NCBI GenBank assembly: GCA_963693365.1
Contig: CAVNZM010000002.1
Coordinates: forward strand, 5,766,001 to 5,830,000
Direction: 5' to 3'
From: Amoebidium appalachense
Taxonomy: Eukaryota; Ichthyosporea
DNA length: 64,000 bases
The notes below the pieces were generated by a model. It saw nothing but the letters and a program-made list of their open reading frames with translations. It made no database searches and was not told where the DNA came from. Shown here piece after piece: positions 12,805 to 44,203 of this stretch. Both the position numbers and the translations under genes were made by a program. Every line of letters starts with the position of its first letter. The first letter of the stretch is position 1.

Positions 12805-15800
12805 AAGGGATGTACCTCCTGCGCTTGAAACGACTGATTTTTCTGCATCGCCATTGGTCGATGCTGGTGTGGTGGTAGGAGCTGATTGGTTCCTCAGCTG
12901 CTTGATCAGCTTCAGGGACAGCGACCGGCCCGTGCCCTCATAACCGTTGATCGTGCTGGGAGGAGGGGAGGGGGGGGGGGGGGGGGGGGGGAAGGGGGGA
13001 GAAGGAAATTGAGTATCCTGATTGGGATAAGATGACAGCACACACACACACACACACCCATTGCGTCCATGCACATATACACACACCCACGTGTTCGAGC
13101 AGGACACTTCGAAAGATGCCGAGACAGAGTCAAGAAATCCTCTCCCCTCCCCTGGCTTGCTCACGGCCACATACACGAACCACACCACAGGTGCCTAAAC
13201 AACCCCGCCCTCCCACCCCCCACCCCACCCTCCAAACACCCCCCCGGTCTAGTACAAGCCTCCGATGACCATAGGACCTAAAAAGGTGCATAACGGGCTG
13301 ACGTGATTGGATACCTTGCCATGAAGACCAGATAATTGCCCAATAGCGCACGGACGAGGGGCAGGGGGATGGCTGCAGCCTCATCGATCACCACCAGTTC
13401 GGCCTGGCCTAGTTTGTGCGCATCCTGCGGCTGGATGTACTGTGTACGTTTGACGTGTGTGTGTATCCGTATGTATATGTGTGTATGCGTGTGTGTGCGT
13501 GCGTGCATGTGTGGTTGTGTCTGCACGGGTGTGTGTGTGTGTGTGTGTGCATGCATGTGTGCGCCCGATGTGTACAGCTTTGTGTACGCGTTTGTGCAAG
13601 GCTGGGTGCATGTGTCCACGCGTGTGTGGAAAGGCATGCAAGTGTATTGAAGGAAACAGTGTGTGTGTGTGTGTGTGTGTGTGTGGAAAATGACACCGAG
13701 TGTGTGTTCGCGTGGAAAAATTGAGAAGAAGCATAGTAACCAGTTAGCTCAACTTGAGTTTCTTCCGCTAGGCAGGCAATAAAAGCACAGCACAAATATC
13801 CCCGCTTTGTTCACACCCCCCCTCCCCCCCCCCCCCCCCTCTATTTCCCCCTCACCTCCTCCTTCTCCCTCCCCTGCCCGCCTGACCTACCACCTACCGA
13901 CACATACACAAGCACGGTTACTGAAACACAAGAAAGATACATCTCTCAAAACGTCTATCTCGTGCCAGACTCGAATAGCCTCAGCTATAGCTCAAAATGC
14001 AGCACATATGTATGTGGACATTCCAAGTTTCACACCTGGATAGTCTGCCGGTGCTGTCTGAATATGTTCACCCGCACAATGGCGTTGTTAAAGGCAGGGT
14101 TTGCCGACTGCACCAGGTCGTAGTCCAGATGCTCCTGATAACCCACCAATCATCAGTTTTCCTAAAAAATCAAACCAATCGGAAGTGTGTCAGTACGAAT
14201 TGGCAGAAACATCCGATAACCCGGTTCCAGCTGACTATGCGTAAATGCAAACAGACCACTTTAAAACTGGGAACACGCAAACGACATAGATTACGACATC
14301 AGTAACATACAACTGACACGTTTTTCACTGTTGCCATAGATGGCGCTTTATCACCAGTGTCCTTACCATCAGGCCCCCATAAGCTGTTAGGATCGCATCA
14401 AAGCAAATCTTTCCAGAAACTACGGTTAAAAATACCGAAGATAACAGAACAAGATCCCCATAATTACTCCCCCCCCCAACACACACACCACCACCAAAAT
14501 CCACGCACTGTCTTTCCATGAGACCCATAATCCCGCAATTTATAGACACAGGCCCCCATCCTCCCCCCCCACCCCCCCAAAAAACGGCCCAAGTATAATC
14601 CCCATACTTATCCCTCCCCTCCCCCCGCCCTCCCCCGGCCAAGGCATACACAGACACATACACACAAGCACAAACAAGAATAGACTCCGACATACACAGG
14701 ATCCCCCCCCCCCCCAAAAAAAAAACAAACAAAAAAAACAAAAAAAACAAAAAAACAAAAACAAAAAAAACAAGCTTGACTGCTAGGGGAGGGGGAGGGG
14801 GTAGAGAATAACAAGCGGGCTTGCCACCCATCTGAACTGTGTAACCCAACAGTAATGCACACAATGATTATACACCTTAACAGCCAACACAGGTAAAAGG
14901 ACAGTGCACACACACCTCGTATTCGAGAGCATCGAATCCCTTGAACACAAACTCAAACGTAGTTTTCAAGTTTTCGGGTGACGGGGAGGTGATGAAGATG
15001 TTGCTATACCTGTAGGGTGGACCGAGCAATCAGCATTCCATACTTCAGTCAACCGACCCCTCCCCCCCCCCTCCCCCCCTCCCCTCCCTTCCCCCTTACC
15101 CTGGGATGCCCCTCCCATCGCCTGATCAATCTTTTCGGCAACAAACCATTCCCTTTTGTCTTCCCCCCCTCTCCCCCCTCCCCGCTCCCCCAGGGGAAAA
15201 ACAAGCATTGCCACTACCACACACAAAAGGAAACATAAACTAACAGATGCACACAGAGACCCACATAACACACACACACACACACACACACCCACCCACC
15301 CACCCACCCACACACCTTTTCTAAACTTTTAATGTTGGCGCTCACTCTTAACCAATCACAGCCCCCTACCATGCCAACAAATGCCCGATTGAGCACGAAG
15401 ATAATGGCAGTCGCCCCCCCCCCCCCCCCCCCCCCCTTCCCCCCACACACACACCAACCTGTCATCATGCCAATACCCCCCCCCCCCCCCCCCCCCTCAA
15501 CACACACATCACGCTTTTATTTAGATGATCAGCCCATACAATTTAAACAGAGCCTACACCCATTGGAAAAAGCTTGGGTTGCGATAGTGCGCGCGCGCGC
15601 CTGCACACACACACACACACATGCGGGTGTGTGTGAATGTATGTCCATACGTTTGCGTGTGATTATAGGCGTGTGTGTTCATACGTGTGTGTGTGCATAC
15701 GTGTGTGCATGCAAACCCACGTGTGCGTGTGTGTGAACCCATGTGTGTGCGTGCACGTACCCGTATGCCACTGCGGCAGCAATAGCCAATCCGAGGGCAG

Positions 15801-16217
15801 CGGATTTTCCTCTGCCACGTGCAGCCGTCAGGGCAACAGTGCTGCGCAGGGTCTTGTCGCTAATGGCCTCAATGAACGTCAGCAGTGCCTTGGCCTGCAC
15901 GTGTGTACGTGTACGTGTGGGTGTGAGTGTAGGTGTAGGTATATGTGTGCGTGTAAATGCGTAGGTGTGTGTGTACGTGTGGACGTGTCGGTGTACGTGA
16001 ACGTAAAATGTGTAGGTAGGTGTGGGTGTGGGTGTGGGTGCATGTGTGGGCTGATGTGTGTGGTGCCCGTTGCACAACAGGGTAAGTTGTTTATAACGTC
16101 ATTGAATACTGGAGAACGACTTGTTCCACCTTGAAAAGCATGTCGGCACATTGCTAGAATGCCAAAAGCGGGGCATGAGGTATTTGATATGCCTATGCTA
16201 CATGCCTATGCTACATG

Positions 16218-16252
<35 letters not shown>

Positions 16253-16537
16253 ATGTGCGCGTGTGTGTGTATGTGTGTGTGTGAACCAAAATCTCGGCAG
16301 AGCAATGATCACTCATGTGCCAAGCACCCTGCTCGCCACTCGGACCCGACCACATCAGCAAAATATATCAGCACTCAAAACCAAGACACTACCCAAATGC
16401 CAACCACCTCGTCTCTCCCGTCCCTTTGAACAAAAGACGAAAGGGAGAGGAGGGAGAGAGGAGGGCAAAAAAAAAAAAAAAACCATGCAGGCAAAATCCC
16501 ACGTGGACACACACATGCACCCACACCTACCCTCCCC

Positions 16538-16594
<57 letters not shown>

Positions 16595-17319
16595 ACACCC
16601 ACACCCAAACACACACCTGATCAAGTGTTCGTGCTTGTGCAACAATGGTGCCCACGGGTTGTGTGTCTGCCAGACTGGCCTGTAGCTCCTTGAGTTCTCG
16701 TTTTTGCTCGTCTTCCTCATCCTGTCAGTTGACTAGGGTTAAAAAGGTGTTGACAAGCATGTGCAATGTGTGTGTGTGTGTGTATGTGTGTATGACGCAC
16801 ACCTTATACACGCACGTGCACACACTCCCCCGCCCCCCCCGTGTATACGTGTGTACGTGCGCGCGCACACACGCGAGTGTGTGCCAGAATCACAGAGTGT
16901 GTGTGCGTGCGAGCATGTGAGTGTGTGGACCTGTGTGTGCATCTGTATGTGCATGCAAGGACACATGTAAGCCCGTGCATTCTCACCTCTGCCGCCGGCT
17001 GTGCAGGCTGTATGTGCAGGCTGTGTGTGGAGATTGGCAGCACGTTCAACTCATCATCCAGCACGAGGCAGTTTTTGCATCCGCCCAGAGAGAGCATAAA
17101 GCGTTCGTTGAACCGACCCACCACATCTTGGTGCGCCTCCGTGCGGAAGCGGGCATGCACTTCCTGCGCGCGCGCACGCACATGTGCGTGTGTGTGGGGG
17201 GAGGGGGATATATACATTAGAGGGTTAGGAAAAATGGAGGAGGAGACACCAAAAGACAAAACTCAAACGTCAGAAAAATGAAAACCCCGAAATCAAACCG
17301 GAGAAGGGTGTGTGCTTGT

Positions 17320-17369
<50 letters not shown>

Positions 17370-17411
17370 CGGGGAGGGGGGGGGAGAAAGGGTGGTGGTG
17401 GTGGTGGTGGT

Positions 17412-17485
<74 letters not shown>

Positions 17486-18721
17486 TGTGTGTGTTTGGAT
17501 AAATTAGATGGTTAGAAAAAAATGAAGAAGACACCAAAAGACAAAACTCGAACGCGAGAAAAATAAAAACCCCGAAATCAAACCGGGTAAGGGTGTGTGT
17601 TTGTGTGTGTGTGTGTGTGTGCGTGCATGTGGGGGAGGGCGTATACATGTGTGTTTGTGTGTCTGTGTAGCACACCGCGGAGGGCCTGATCACTGCTATA
17701 CATGCGTCTTTGTGTGAGTGACAGAATATTGAAAGGGAGAGCAGGGTGCATGATTGCATGTTAGCATGGGAGTAGAACATTTGGGTCGAAGCAATGCGTC
17801 ACCTGACGTGATAATAATTCTCCATTGATCAACACATCACTTGTCCCAACATACTTCTCCAAACATCAACAACGTCCACCCCCTGCACCCCCCCCCCCCC
17901 CCCCCCCCCCCCCACCACCACCACACACTCCAATTATCCCCACTCTCCCATGTGGCAAAATCTTTTTTGTTTCGTGTGAACACTGCAAAAACAACTATTC
18001 CAATCACTCAATGACGGAGGACAGCAACACCCCCCCCCCCCCCCCTCAAGCCACAACACCACACACGCGCGCGCACGCACACGCACACGCACACACCCAC
18101 ACACACATCCCCCCTCCCCCCCTCCCCACCACCACCACACACACACCCACACGCACACAGGAACAAAAAAAAAAAAAAAAAGCAGGATAGAAACGAAAAA
18201 ATAAACAAGCGCACAACACGGCATACCATAGTCATTGTGTATAGTTGCTTGAGTGACTTCATGGTCCTCAGCAGAAGCACCACAATGCCTCCCCCCTCCA
18301 CCGTCTCAATCGTCCGTGCAAGCAGGTTGGGTGTGATGGCCTCAAAATCCTGAAACCACGAGAGCCCCAAAATTCATTAGTGCTGGCGTGTTGTGAGTGG
18401 TGATGGGGTGGCAGCGTGTGTGCATGTGCCCGTGTTGCAGGGTTAGAATGTGATACAGAGTACAGAGTGCACGTCATGACTGGCGACACAATGCGAATGT
18501 TCAAAGGCATGCATCCCCCCCCCCCCCTTGACCGACCTTATCCCCAGCACCACAGTGGATCCTTTTGGCCCCTCCTGAGGCTGGCCCGTGCTTTAAAATA
18601 TAATTTTCTTTTTGTAGAACCCCCTAACCCCGCCCCCTCTCCCCCAAAACATGCAGTAAATTCGTAGCCACCTTCACCTCCCCCTCCCCCCTTGTCCCCC
18701 CCCCCCCCCCCAAAAAAAAAA

Positions 18722-18760
<39 letters not shown>

Positions 18761-18955
18761 AATAAAAAACAGCGAGGGCCCACCTGCAATACGAGCATGC
18801 CGTACGTGTTACCAAGGATCTTATGTGTGTCCGAGTAGTACGTGTATCTTATGTTCGTGCTCGAAATGAACAGCTCGAAGGGGTCTTCATGGTCGGGGTC
18901 AAGAAGTCCCCGGGCCATTTTGGTTTTGATCTGCCGCATGCGCTTCTTGCGGTTG

Positions 18956-18991
<36 letters not shown>

Positions 18992-20453
18992 GTGAGTGTG
19001 TGTGGGTTGCGTGTGTGTGTGTGTGTGTGTGTGCACGTGTGTGTGTGTGTGTGTATCTTCAGTGTGTCTGTGTTTGTGATGAGGGGCAGTGGGGGAAGGG
19101 GTTGGTGAGGCGGACAAAGAGGGCAGCTCCATGTCTGAGTGCATATGAGCGTAAAAGATGGTGCCGATGTGATTGTTTCCATGACGTGTGAATGACATTA
19201 TATCATGAAAGGTTCATGCAAGCCGTTCTGGGTGCGCGCGCACAACAGTTTATTTGTTTGTGTGTGTGAGTTTGAGTGTGTGTAATGTGTGTGGGTGGGT
19301 GTGTGTGTGCATGTGGGCTTGTGCACAGTTTCTAATATTACACAGTTCCCCAACATCAGAAGTGCAATCATGTTTTTTCATGTCCATGTGTGTGTGTGTG
19401 TGTGTGCATGTCTGTGTGTGTGCGCATATGTGCATGTGTGTGTGCATGCACGTGCAATACCTGCTGAATCCCAGCTCCTTTTTGTAGCACCACAGCACGC
19501 TGGGCCGTGCCTTCACCACCGCCTTTGACAGCATGTAGTGGAGGTTGACCACCTGTGTGCCCACAGTCAGTACGTGCACGAGATCACATATAACATGGTC
19601 CCCCCCCCCCCCCCCCCAGCCTTCTTCAGCCCACCCTGTCAACTCTCTCCTAAGAGCGGCTACTTAGGGCCAATAAAAAATGCTAACTGAAACTCCCCCC
19701 CCCCCCCAAAAAAAAAAAAAAAACCACCCCCCTCCCCCCACCCCGCCATATCAGTGTAGAGTTCCTTCTTGCTACCGTACTGCAGCCTGCCACCCTCCCC
19801 CCCCCCCCCAAAAAAAAAAACAAAAAACAAAAACAAACCCATACACACACACCAAGAAAACATAATGTGTTAAGAAGGACTCCCCCCCCCCCCCCCCCCC
19901 TCTCCCTCCCCCGCCCGCCCGCCCACCCCTTCCTCCCCCACCTCTCAAGGCACAACGAGAGAGCACCGTAAGCCTTTGCAAAAGAAAAAAAAAAGGAATT
20001 GCCCATGCCATGGAAATGACAAGCACAAGCGTGAAAAGAGACACACACGCCAAGACAAACATGAGCGCACAAGCACGCACACATGGACACCACCACCACC
20101 ACCACCACCACCACCACACATACACCCACACACAGGTGCGCATGGACATACATGCACCATCGCAAGTAGAGGCAGACAACAGACGAACTCACAACAGACA
20201 ATCACACAGTGCCTCAAACAGATATGCAGACACACACACGCACATGCACACACCCGACCCAAAAAATCACAGGGAGATCACATCCACTTGGGCAGACGGA
20301 GCCCGAGTGAGAGCCCAAGTGAGAGATAGAGTAGGTAGTACATACCTGGTCACGGCCACGGTCCCCCACCAGCACAAAGAAAGTTCTGTGATGTTCCTTG
20401 ACGCCATTTTCTACCAGAGTGCGTATGCGGTTGTCTATCTTCTTGCGCACCAT
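4866..20453 (-). CDS. NAT10: RNA cytidine acetyltransferase (NAT10/Kre33), complete 23-exon gene
   Basis: This nucleolar enzyme uses ATP and acetyl-CoA to make N4-acetylcytidine in 18S rRNA and, with a THUMP adaptor, in tRNA, and it supports pre-rRNA processing. Exons (5' to 3'): 20453-20346, 19552-19461, 18955-18784, 18349-18227, 17163-16987, 16721-16617, 15894-15761, 15009-14916, 14134-14036, 13439-13315, 12955-12816, 12473-12362, 11589-11451, 10867-10751, 10374-10273, 9673-9599, 8957-8853, 8282-8091, 7754-7652, 6872-6753, 6267-6047, 5695-5451, 5052-4866. All phases join and total 3087 nt, or 1028 aa plus stop; human NAT10 has 1025 aa. The start MVRKKIDNRIRTLVENGV matches the family N-terminus and the tail is lysine-rich. 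Every acceptor is AG except exon 14, which has CG. Some donors start inside GT repeats. Confidence 0.96.
6930..7150. repeat. (GAGT)n satellite with embedded TAGTCGAGTGACC units
   Basis: Tetranucleotide (GTGA)n tract in NAT10 intron 19, interrupted at least four times by GAGTAGTCGAGTGACCGAGT, which gives a higher-order pattern. A (GT)n tract and poly-G (7211-7284) follow. Confidence 0.85.
8091..9673 (-). other. NAT10: NAT10 GNAT acetyltransferase core, exons 16-18
   Basis: Exon 16 encodes ARVVRIATHPAYQK and exon 17 begins MGYGSRALELLQDYY. Together they rebuild the acetyl-CoA-binding Q-x-x-G-x-G loop, with the glycine matching human Gly641 at about residue 640. Exon 18 adds ERPAERLHWLGVAYGL and KFWKRTGMSPVYLRQTP. 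The motif is split by an intron (8958-9598) between the Q-K and M-G residues. Confidence 0.93.
9694..9840 (-). repeat. Family A poly-C element, copy A8 (antisense to window)
   Basis: Read on the minus strand this starts TTCGAAACTCGGGCACTG, passes GAGGATGGG and ATGATGCATACTC, and ends TTAATGCATTCTAACC before a C-rich tail. It closely matches copies at 36331 and 33728. It lies in NAT10 intron 15. Its tail runs directly into the acceptor of exon 16, only 20 bp away, so it provides the pyrimidine tract and AG. Confidence 0.8.
13315..15894 (-). other. NAT10: NAT10 helicase core: Walker A (exon 7) to Walker B (exon 10)
   Basis: Exon 7 holds the Walker A P-loop GRGRGKSAALG with its lysine at about residue 289 (human Lys290). 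Exon 8 continues YSNIFITSPSPENL. Exon 9 carries the conserved NIFRQHRQTIQ. Exon 10 carries ELVVIDEAAAIPLPLVRALL with the Walker B aspartate and glutamate at about 387-388. ATP use by this module drives acetylation, and all key residues are present. Confidence 0.93.
17216..17305 (+). repeat. Family B repeat, copy B1
   Basis: Sequence containing TTAGAGGGTTAGG, GAGACACCAAAAGACAAAA and CCCCGAAATCAAACCGG. It precedes a (GT)n-poly-G run in NAT10 intron 4. The next copy is 195 bp away. Confidence 0.8.
17501..17592 (+). repeat. Family B repeat, copy B2
   Basis: Near-duplicate of the copy at 17216, sharing AAGACACCAAAAGACAAAAC and CCCCGAAATCAAACCGG. It is again followed by GT-rich DNA. B1, the simple repeat and B2 together form a tandem of about 285 bp. 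Confidence 0.8.
18443..18518 (-). repeat. Family A poly-C element fragment, copy A9
   Basis: On the minus strand it reads ATGCATGCCTTTGAACATTC, CGTGCACTCTGTACTCTG and CACATTCTAACC. This is a diverged match to the 3' half of family A. It is in NAT10 intron 3, in the sense orientation of the gene. Confidence 0.55.
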
Positions 20454-21866
20454 TTTGGTGAAGTACGCCTAGTAAAGGCCTGCCTGGATGTCTACAGGAC
20501 TATACCATGAAATATGTCTCGAGTTTTGTGCTGTAAAACAAACTAATTAGGAAACCAACACTGCACGCCTTTACACACACTAAAAGGAAAAGGCCTCTTT
20601 TATGCCTCTGCGTGCTTTAGTATTTATGTCCATCAGACTATAAAGATGAAGGGCTTAGTAAGGTCGAAGTGTCCGTTCACGTGTGTGACACTGCTGGTGT
20701 GTGTCGTGCACATATATACACGTGCACATTGAGCCGGTGTCACCCGCGCGCGGCCGGCGCTGTGATTATTAACCCAATCCTTTTTCAATTTATAAATAGT
20801 GTCCTCACTGAAACTTGAACCTATAAATAGTTTCAAAGGGCCAGCCGACCAACAAGCCCCAAGTTTTCCTTCAATTTTCACAAACGTTTCTGATGAAAAC
20901 TTGTTTAAAATTTTCTTTTGACTGGATTTATTCGACGGAAAGATATGCAAGTATGCACGGCATACTGAGAAGACAATAAAAACTTCACGAGTTATCCAGT
21001 AACAAGTGCATACTGAGATACCTGAACACTGTATGAAAATCATATAAATACTCAATGTGACTATCAACAGAATTCAACAAAAAGTCTAAAGTTTAAATCC
21101 TCAAGAGCCCCCCCTCTACATATAGGTTTTGCCGGTTGTCTGAATTTGAAAACGCCCGCACAACGGCCAACACACCTTCTTCCAGCGGCCGGTGACTTTC
21201 TGCATTTTCCTTTTTTACGTGTACTACAACCTGTTTTATGAGTAATCCTTGATGGAATGCTTGGCTTTCTATGATTAGAAATATGGTTCTTTATGCGCAC
21301 TGACGACTGCCGGAACGAGAGTGTTGGTCACGAGGTAACATACTGTGCTTGTTCACGGGGTGCTTGTGTCCATGTTTTTTAGGATAAGGTGACCTTGATA
21401 AATGTTAGGGTGCATCGTTCAAGACCCTGCTATCATCTTTCACTGCTTGGAAGATTTTATCTTTGATAGACTTCATATGAACGGCGAAGACACCCCCCGT
21501 ATCCTCCTCTGTCCTCTTCTTTCCAATCCAGGCATCAACCTCTCCCTCACACATTCCCTCTTCTCGGCACCCTCACTCACCCGATAAGCCCTTTTACCCA
21601 TTTCCTGGCCCTGCCAACTACTTCATTCTTTGGCACATCCCTACCTTCCTTCGCTTTCTCACGTAGCCAGTCTCTATTCATTATGTAATTGTAACAGACA
21701 GTCACCTGCACGGCATTCCTAACATCCCCACTGACTGAGACCCACACGTGTGTGTGCGTGCACGCGTAAACGTATACACACACACACAGAGAGAGAGAGA
21801 GTAAGAGAGGGGGGGGGGGGGGAGGGAGGGGAGAGGGGGGGGGGGGAGAGAGAGGGGGGGGGGGGG

Positions 21867-21922
<56 letters not shown>

Positions 21923-22430
21923 GGAAAGAGAGAGAGAGAGAGATACACACACACTCAAACACACAAAACTTGCAAACAAATGAAGCAGTGCCCGACAAGT
22001 AGACAATCGATCTTTCGCACACACACACATAAGTACACACACACCGGGCCAGGTAGATGAGGGCAAAGAAGACACCCTTTGCCCGCCACACACACGCGAG
22101 GTCACACACAGAAACACACGCACACTCACAAACACACACACACAGAGAGAGGAAAAGAGAGGGAGAAGCACACACAATTACACAGACACACAGTGGTTCA
22201 ATGTTGGACTTTTCTATACTTATTGGTGGGTGTGCACAAGAATTTACTTTCATGCACACACATAAAAAGGTGGTTGCACACACACAGGGCCAGGGAGACG
22301 GGGGGTTAAAAAAAAAAAAAAAAAAAAAGGAGGAACACAGGCAGAGGGAACGGGGGAGCCACACACACACACGTGTGCGCGCACACACATTTACATAGGT
22401 CATAGCGCGCACAGCTACAAGCCTGTCCCG

Positions 22431-22463
<33 letters not shown>

Positions 22464-22568
22464 TTTCTCCCTGTCCCTTTCTCGTTTTCCCAGCACATTC
22501 ATGGACTTTACCTATGCCCCATCCACTTATTCTCACTCACTCACACAGGTGCATCTTTGTGACCAGCC
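20454..22568. promoter_or_regulatory. Divergent upstream region between NAT10 (-) and the DPF gene (+)
   Basis: Head-to-head spacing of 2.1 kb. The left 1 kb (20454-21580) is the longest microsatellite-poor stretch around, as expected for a promoter. TATAAATAG occurs twice (near 20797 and 20829) but too far from either start codon to assign. From 21780 it becomes (GA)n, (CA)n, an A-run (22309-22327) and poly-C (22432-22463). An acceptor-like ACACAG at 22543-22548 just before the DPF ATG suggests a spliced 5' leader. Short minus-strand ORFs at 20633-21300 show no domain I recognise. Confidence 0.45.
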
Positions 22569-40871
<18,303 letters not shown>

Positions 40872-41107
40872 TGAGCCTCCGAGCTGGCTAGAAAGGTCTG
40901 TTGAATTTACTAACAGTGAGATCTGCTCGTCAAACGTGGCAAGAAGTGTCGCTAGCTGATGACAAAGGAACATTGTTGATTGCATAAGCAACGTTGTTGT
41001 TGTTTTTTTTGTTTTGTTTTTTTTGTTTTTTTTTTTTTGCCTTTGGAACGTGAAAAAGTATGTTTTATGCGTGTTCAAAGTTCAAGATAAAGCACGTGTA
41101 TGTTCTG

Positions 41108-41151
<44 letters not shown>

Positions 41152-41457
41152 TCCTGCTGAAAATTCCCCTGTAAATGTTTCGAGATGTATACGTAGTACC
41201 ATGGATTCCGAAACCGGATTGAAATGAGAAAAAAAATAGAAACAGAAGTTTCACACTATTCCATTCCCCCCCTAGCCCCGGCTGTACGATATTTTAATAT
41301 GAGGCCACCATATATATTAGAAAGGACATTATATTTACCCATCAAGACGAAAGCATGAAGCCAAATTAAAACAATCGTGCAGGTAGGAAATATGACAGGG
41401 GAAATAATTTGCCCCCACTGGAACGGGCTAATGCCCAATGCGCTCACTCGTGTGTAG

Positions 41458-41495
<38 letters not shown>

Positions 41496-41618
41496 GTGTG
41501 CGTGTGTGATGTGTGTGTGTGTGTGTGTGTGCATTCACAGCCCACCTGTGGGCATGCATGCATGTGTGTTTGGGTGTACATGTGATAGCGTGCATGGGCA
41601 TGGAGGGCACCTGCCCTT
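40872..41618. other. 3' flank of the DPF gene with a 41-nt poly-T
   Basis: Contains mixed T-rich runs (41000-41040) and a poly-T at 41110-41150, then unique DNA and a (GT)n tract 41460-41530. No AATAAA was seen close after the DPF stop. Convergent arrangement with the minus-strand exon at 41619. Confidence 0.6.
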
Positions 41619-41681
41619 CTAATCCAGCACATATCCGATGCACAGACAGGCAATGGTGACTCCGATAATGTCCATCACCAC
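41619..41681 (-). CDS. Probable last exon of an unidentified membrane protein
   Basis: After a good acceptor (GTCTGCAG) 20 codons and TAG follow: VVMDIIGVTIACLCIGYVLD. This is a clean C-terminal membrane span. The rest of the gene would lie at higher coordinates on the minus strand (41.7-45 kb). Candidate pieces there are VIKDSCLLGSMFMFWQC (about 43054-43098, after GAGTTTCAG, followed by GTAAAC) and MLVLFSAGYIILCVLFA (about 43760-43812, followed by GTCTGA). I could not join their phases, so no gene model is offered. A chance hydrophobic frame remains possible. Confidence 0.4.
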   Translation of the reverse strand: MVMDIIGVTIACLCIGYVLD

Positions 41682-42148
41682 CTGCAGACACACCAGACTT
41701 GGTTATCGTCTGCCCCCCATGGCCTACCCCCCTCCCCCTCCGTCCCCGGAGGGGAGAGGGGGAGGGGGGGGGGGGGGAGGGGGGGGGAAAGAAAAAACAC
41801 CCCACTCTAAAAGAGTAAAACAAGCATGCAAGCTCTCTGCTCCCCTTTGACCCTCACAAGTTCAAATCTGTACTAATAGACCCCCCCCCCCGACCCACCG
41901 ACGGTCCCCGGTGAAAAAACAGGAAAAAGAAACTGAGAACACCCCACTTTACTATTAGGGTAGAGCAAGCATATACAAGCCTGCAAGCTCCCTGCTCCTC
42001 TTCATCCCTCACATTTCAATTACCCTACTAGACCTTCCCCCCCCCCCCCCCCCCCCCCCCCCCCACCCACCCACCCACCCACCCACCCACCAACACACAC
42101 ACACACACACACACATAATTAGCTAGTCATCCCTCCCAACCCAACTCC

Positions 42149-42179
<31 letters not shown>

Positions 42180-42879
42180 AAAAAAAAAAAAAAAAAGAAA
42201 AGAAAGAAAAGAGGTAGAAGAAAAAAAAAATTTACTAAATAATATTGTCTGACATATGTATAGGTAAAAAAAATTGTATACTTCAGGTCACGATGCGTAC
42301 GCTGTACCCGATTCGATATCCGTACTCTTCACTGAAGGCAGAAACTTATATTCAATAAGTTATGGACAAGACCCGCACCAACAATGTGGCATGTCAGCTT
42401 GGGAAGGGGGGTGTGCTGTGGGCTGCAGGTGAGCTGCTAACACGTGTCGGCACCAAGCCATTGCAACTGTCACAGTACTTCCACCCAACAAGGTACACAT
42501 GTAGATAACGACGTTAACGCGCGTTACTACATATGCAGAGATATAATGTACAAGATATACATCGTACAAGTGGAGATTTGACGATTTTTTTGGTTTTTTT
42601 TGTTTGGATTTGTTTTGTTTCGTTATATATTATAATCTTAGTCAGCTTCTAAGACCGTCATACATTTTTGTCTAGGTAATCCATACGCTTTTATAACAGT
42701 CGAAACTCGCTGCAGAGTCTAATACTAAACATGAAATCAAGCACGGTAAAATCCAGTACTACCGGGCCTTTCACTGTGTTAGGGATTCTTGACTTAGAAA
42801 CGCGTGGGGAGGGGGGGTAGTAGTAACCTGGGGGAGGAGGGGGGAGGGGGGGCACCCCTTTGCAATTGGGCAGGTGGAT

Positions 42880-42985
42880 CCTCCGGGGGTTTTTGGGGGG
42901 GGGGGGGGGGGGGGGGGGGCACCACCCACCTGAGTAGATGGGTCCAGGGGGCGGACCCACCCACCCCATAGGCTGCCATCATGTG
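42880..42985 (-). repeat. Family D segment, copy 1
   Basis: On the minus strand: GGCAGCCTATGGGGTGGG, GGGTCCGCCCCCTGG, then GGTGGTGCCCCCC and poly-C. It resembles the segment at 44204-44302 and likewise ends in poly-C. Confidence 0.45.
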
Positions 42986-43127
42986 ACTATATGTATGAGA
43001 TAGCCTGATCATATAATAGTGCTATAACCTGGCGGCGGTTTACAAACATTGCCAAAACATAAACATGGAGCCCAACAAACAGGAGTCCTTGATCACCTGA
43101 AACTCAGGCTATGCCGTACGGTCATTC

Positions 43128-43161
<34 letters not shown>

Positions 43162-43509
43162 TTCTTGCGCTCGTCTCCAATCGCCCCACTGCACACACAC
43201 ACACACACGAAATTTCACACGTATTTAGTTCACACGTACCAGTCCTGCACACGCATGTACCACACACACACACGAGGTGCACAAAAAAGGTTGGCCAGCA
43301 TTGAGCACCCGACATACGCATGAACGTGCAGATAGGCAAACCCACACCACACCGTTACATTGCCCGCCATGCAGATACGCACACGGACACTGCACGGTCA
43401 GCACGATAACTTTGCCCCCAATCATTGATAATTTGGGGGTAGTTGGCCGTTGCATGTGTGTGTGTGTGTGTGCGCGCGCGTGCATGTGTGTGTCGTTGTG
43501 TGCGAGTGC

Positions 43510-43555
<46 letters not shown>

Positions 43556-43838
43556 GCGTGTGCGTGTGCGCATGTGTATACGTGCATTATTATTATGATA
43601 TCTTACTTGTGTAAATGAGCAGGGAGTGACTTAGAGGGAGAGGGGAGGGGAGGGGGGAGGGGGAGGATTTGAGAGGGGTGGGGGGAAAGGGGGGGGTCGT
43701 AAGAGATTTTCTAGAGCATATATATTGGTAGTACACATCTACCGCGAGCAACATCAGACCTTGCAAACAACACACAAAGAATAATATATCCGGCAGAGAA
43801 GAGCACCAGCATGAAGGGGTGGGAAGTGTGTGCACCCG

Positions 43839-43906
<68 letters not shown>

Positions 43907-44203
43907 CGCGCATGTGCGTGCGTGTGTGTTTGCGTGGGTGCGTGTGTGTATGTTTGTTTATGTGTTGTGCACGCGCGTGTGTTGTCGGGGGGAGGCGGGG
44001 GGAGGGGGGAAGGGGGGGTTATATGCACATCAGTGGCCAAAACGGAAGCAATATATACATCTCCAAAAGGAAAAAAAAATAGGGGTGTGCACGTGTGTGG
44101 GGGTGTGGTGGTGGTGTTGGGGGGGAGGGGGGTGGGTGGGTGGGTGGGTGGGGAGGGGGGGATGGAGGGGGGGGGGGGGGGGGGGGGAGGGGGGGGGGGG
44201 GGG

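Larger units (their letters stand above)
16987..20453 (-). other. NAT10: NAT10 N-terminal (TcmA/DUF1726-like) region, exons 1-5
   Basis: Residues 1-224. Family signatures seen: RPSVLWCYKKELGFS in exon 2, DPFELFISSTNIRY and THKILGNTYGMLVLQ in exon 3, DFEAITPNLLARTIETVEGG in exon 4, and EAHQDVVGRFNERFMLSL in exon 5. This region packs against the helicase core in the known family. It looks intact. Confidence 0.92.

Noticed and set aside
20633-21300. Minus-strand ORFs upstream of NAT10
   Set aside because: They lie in the divergent promoter region, have no domain, and the NAT10 start at 20453 already matches the family N-terminus.
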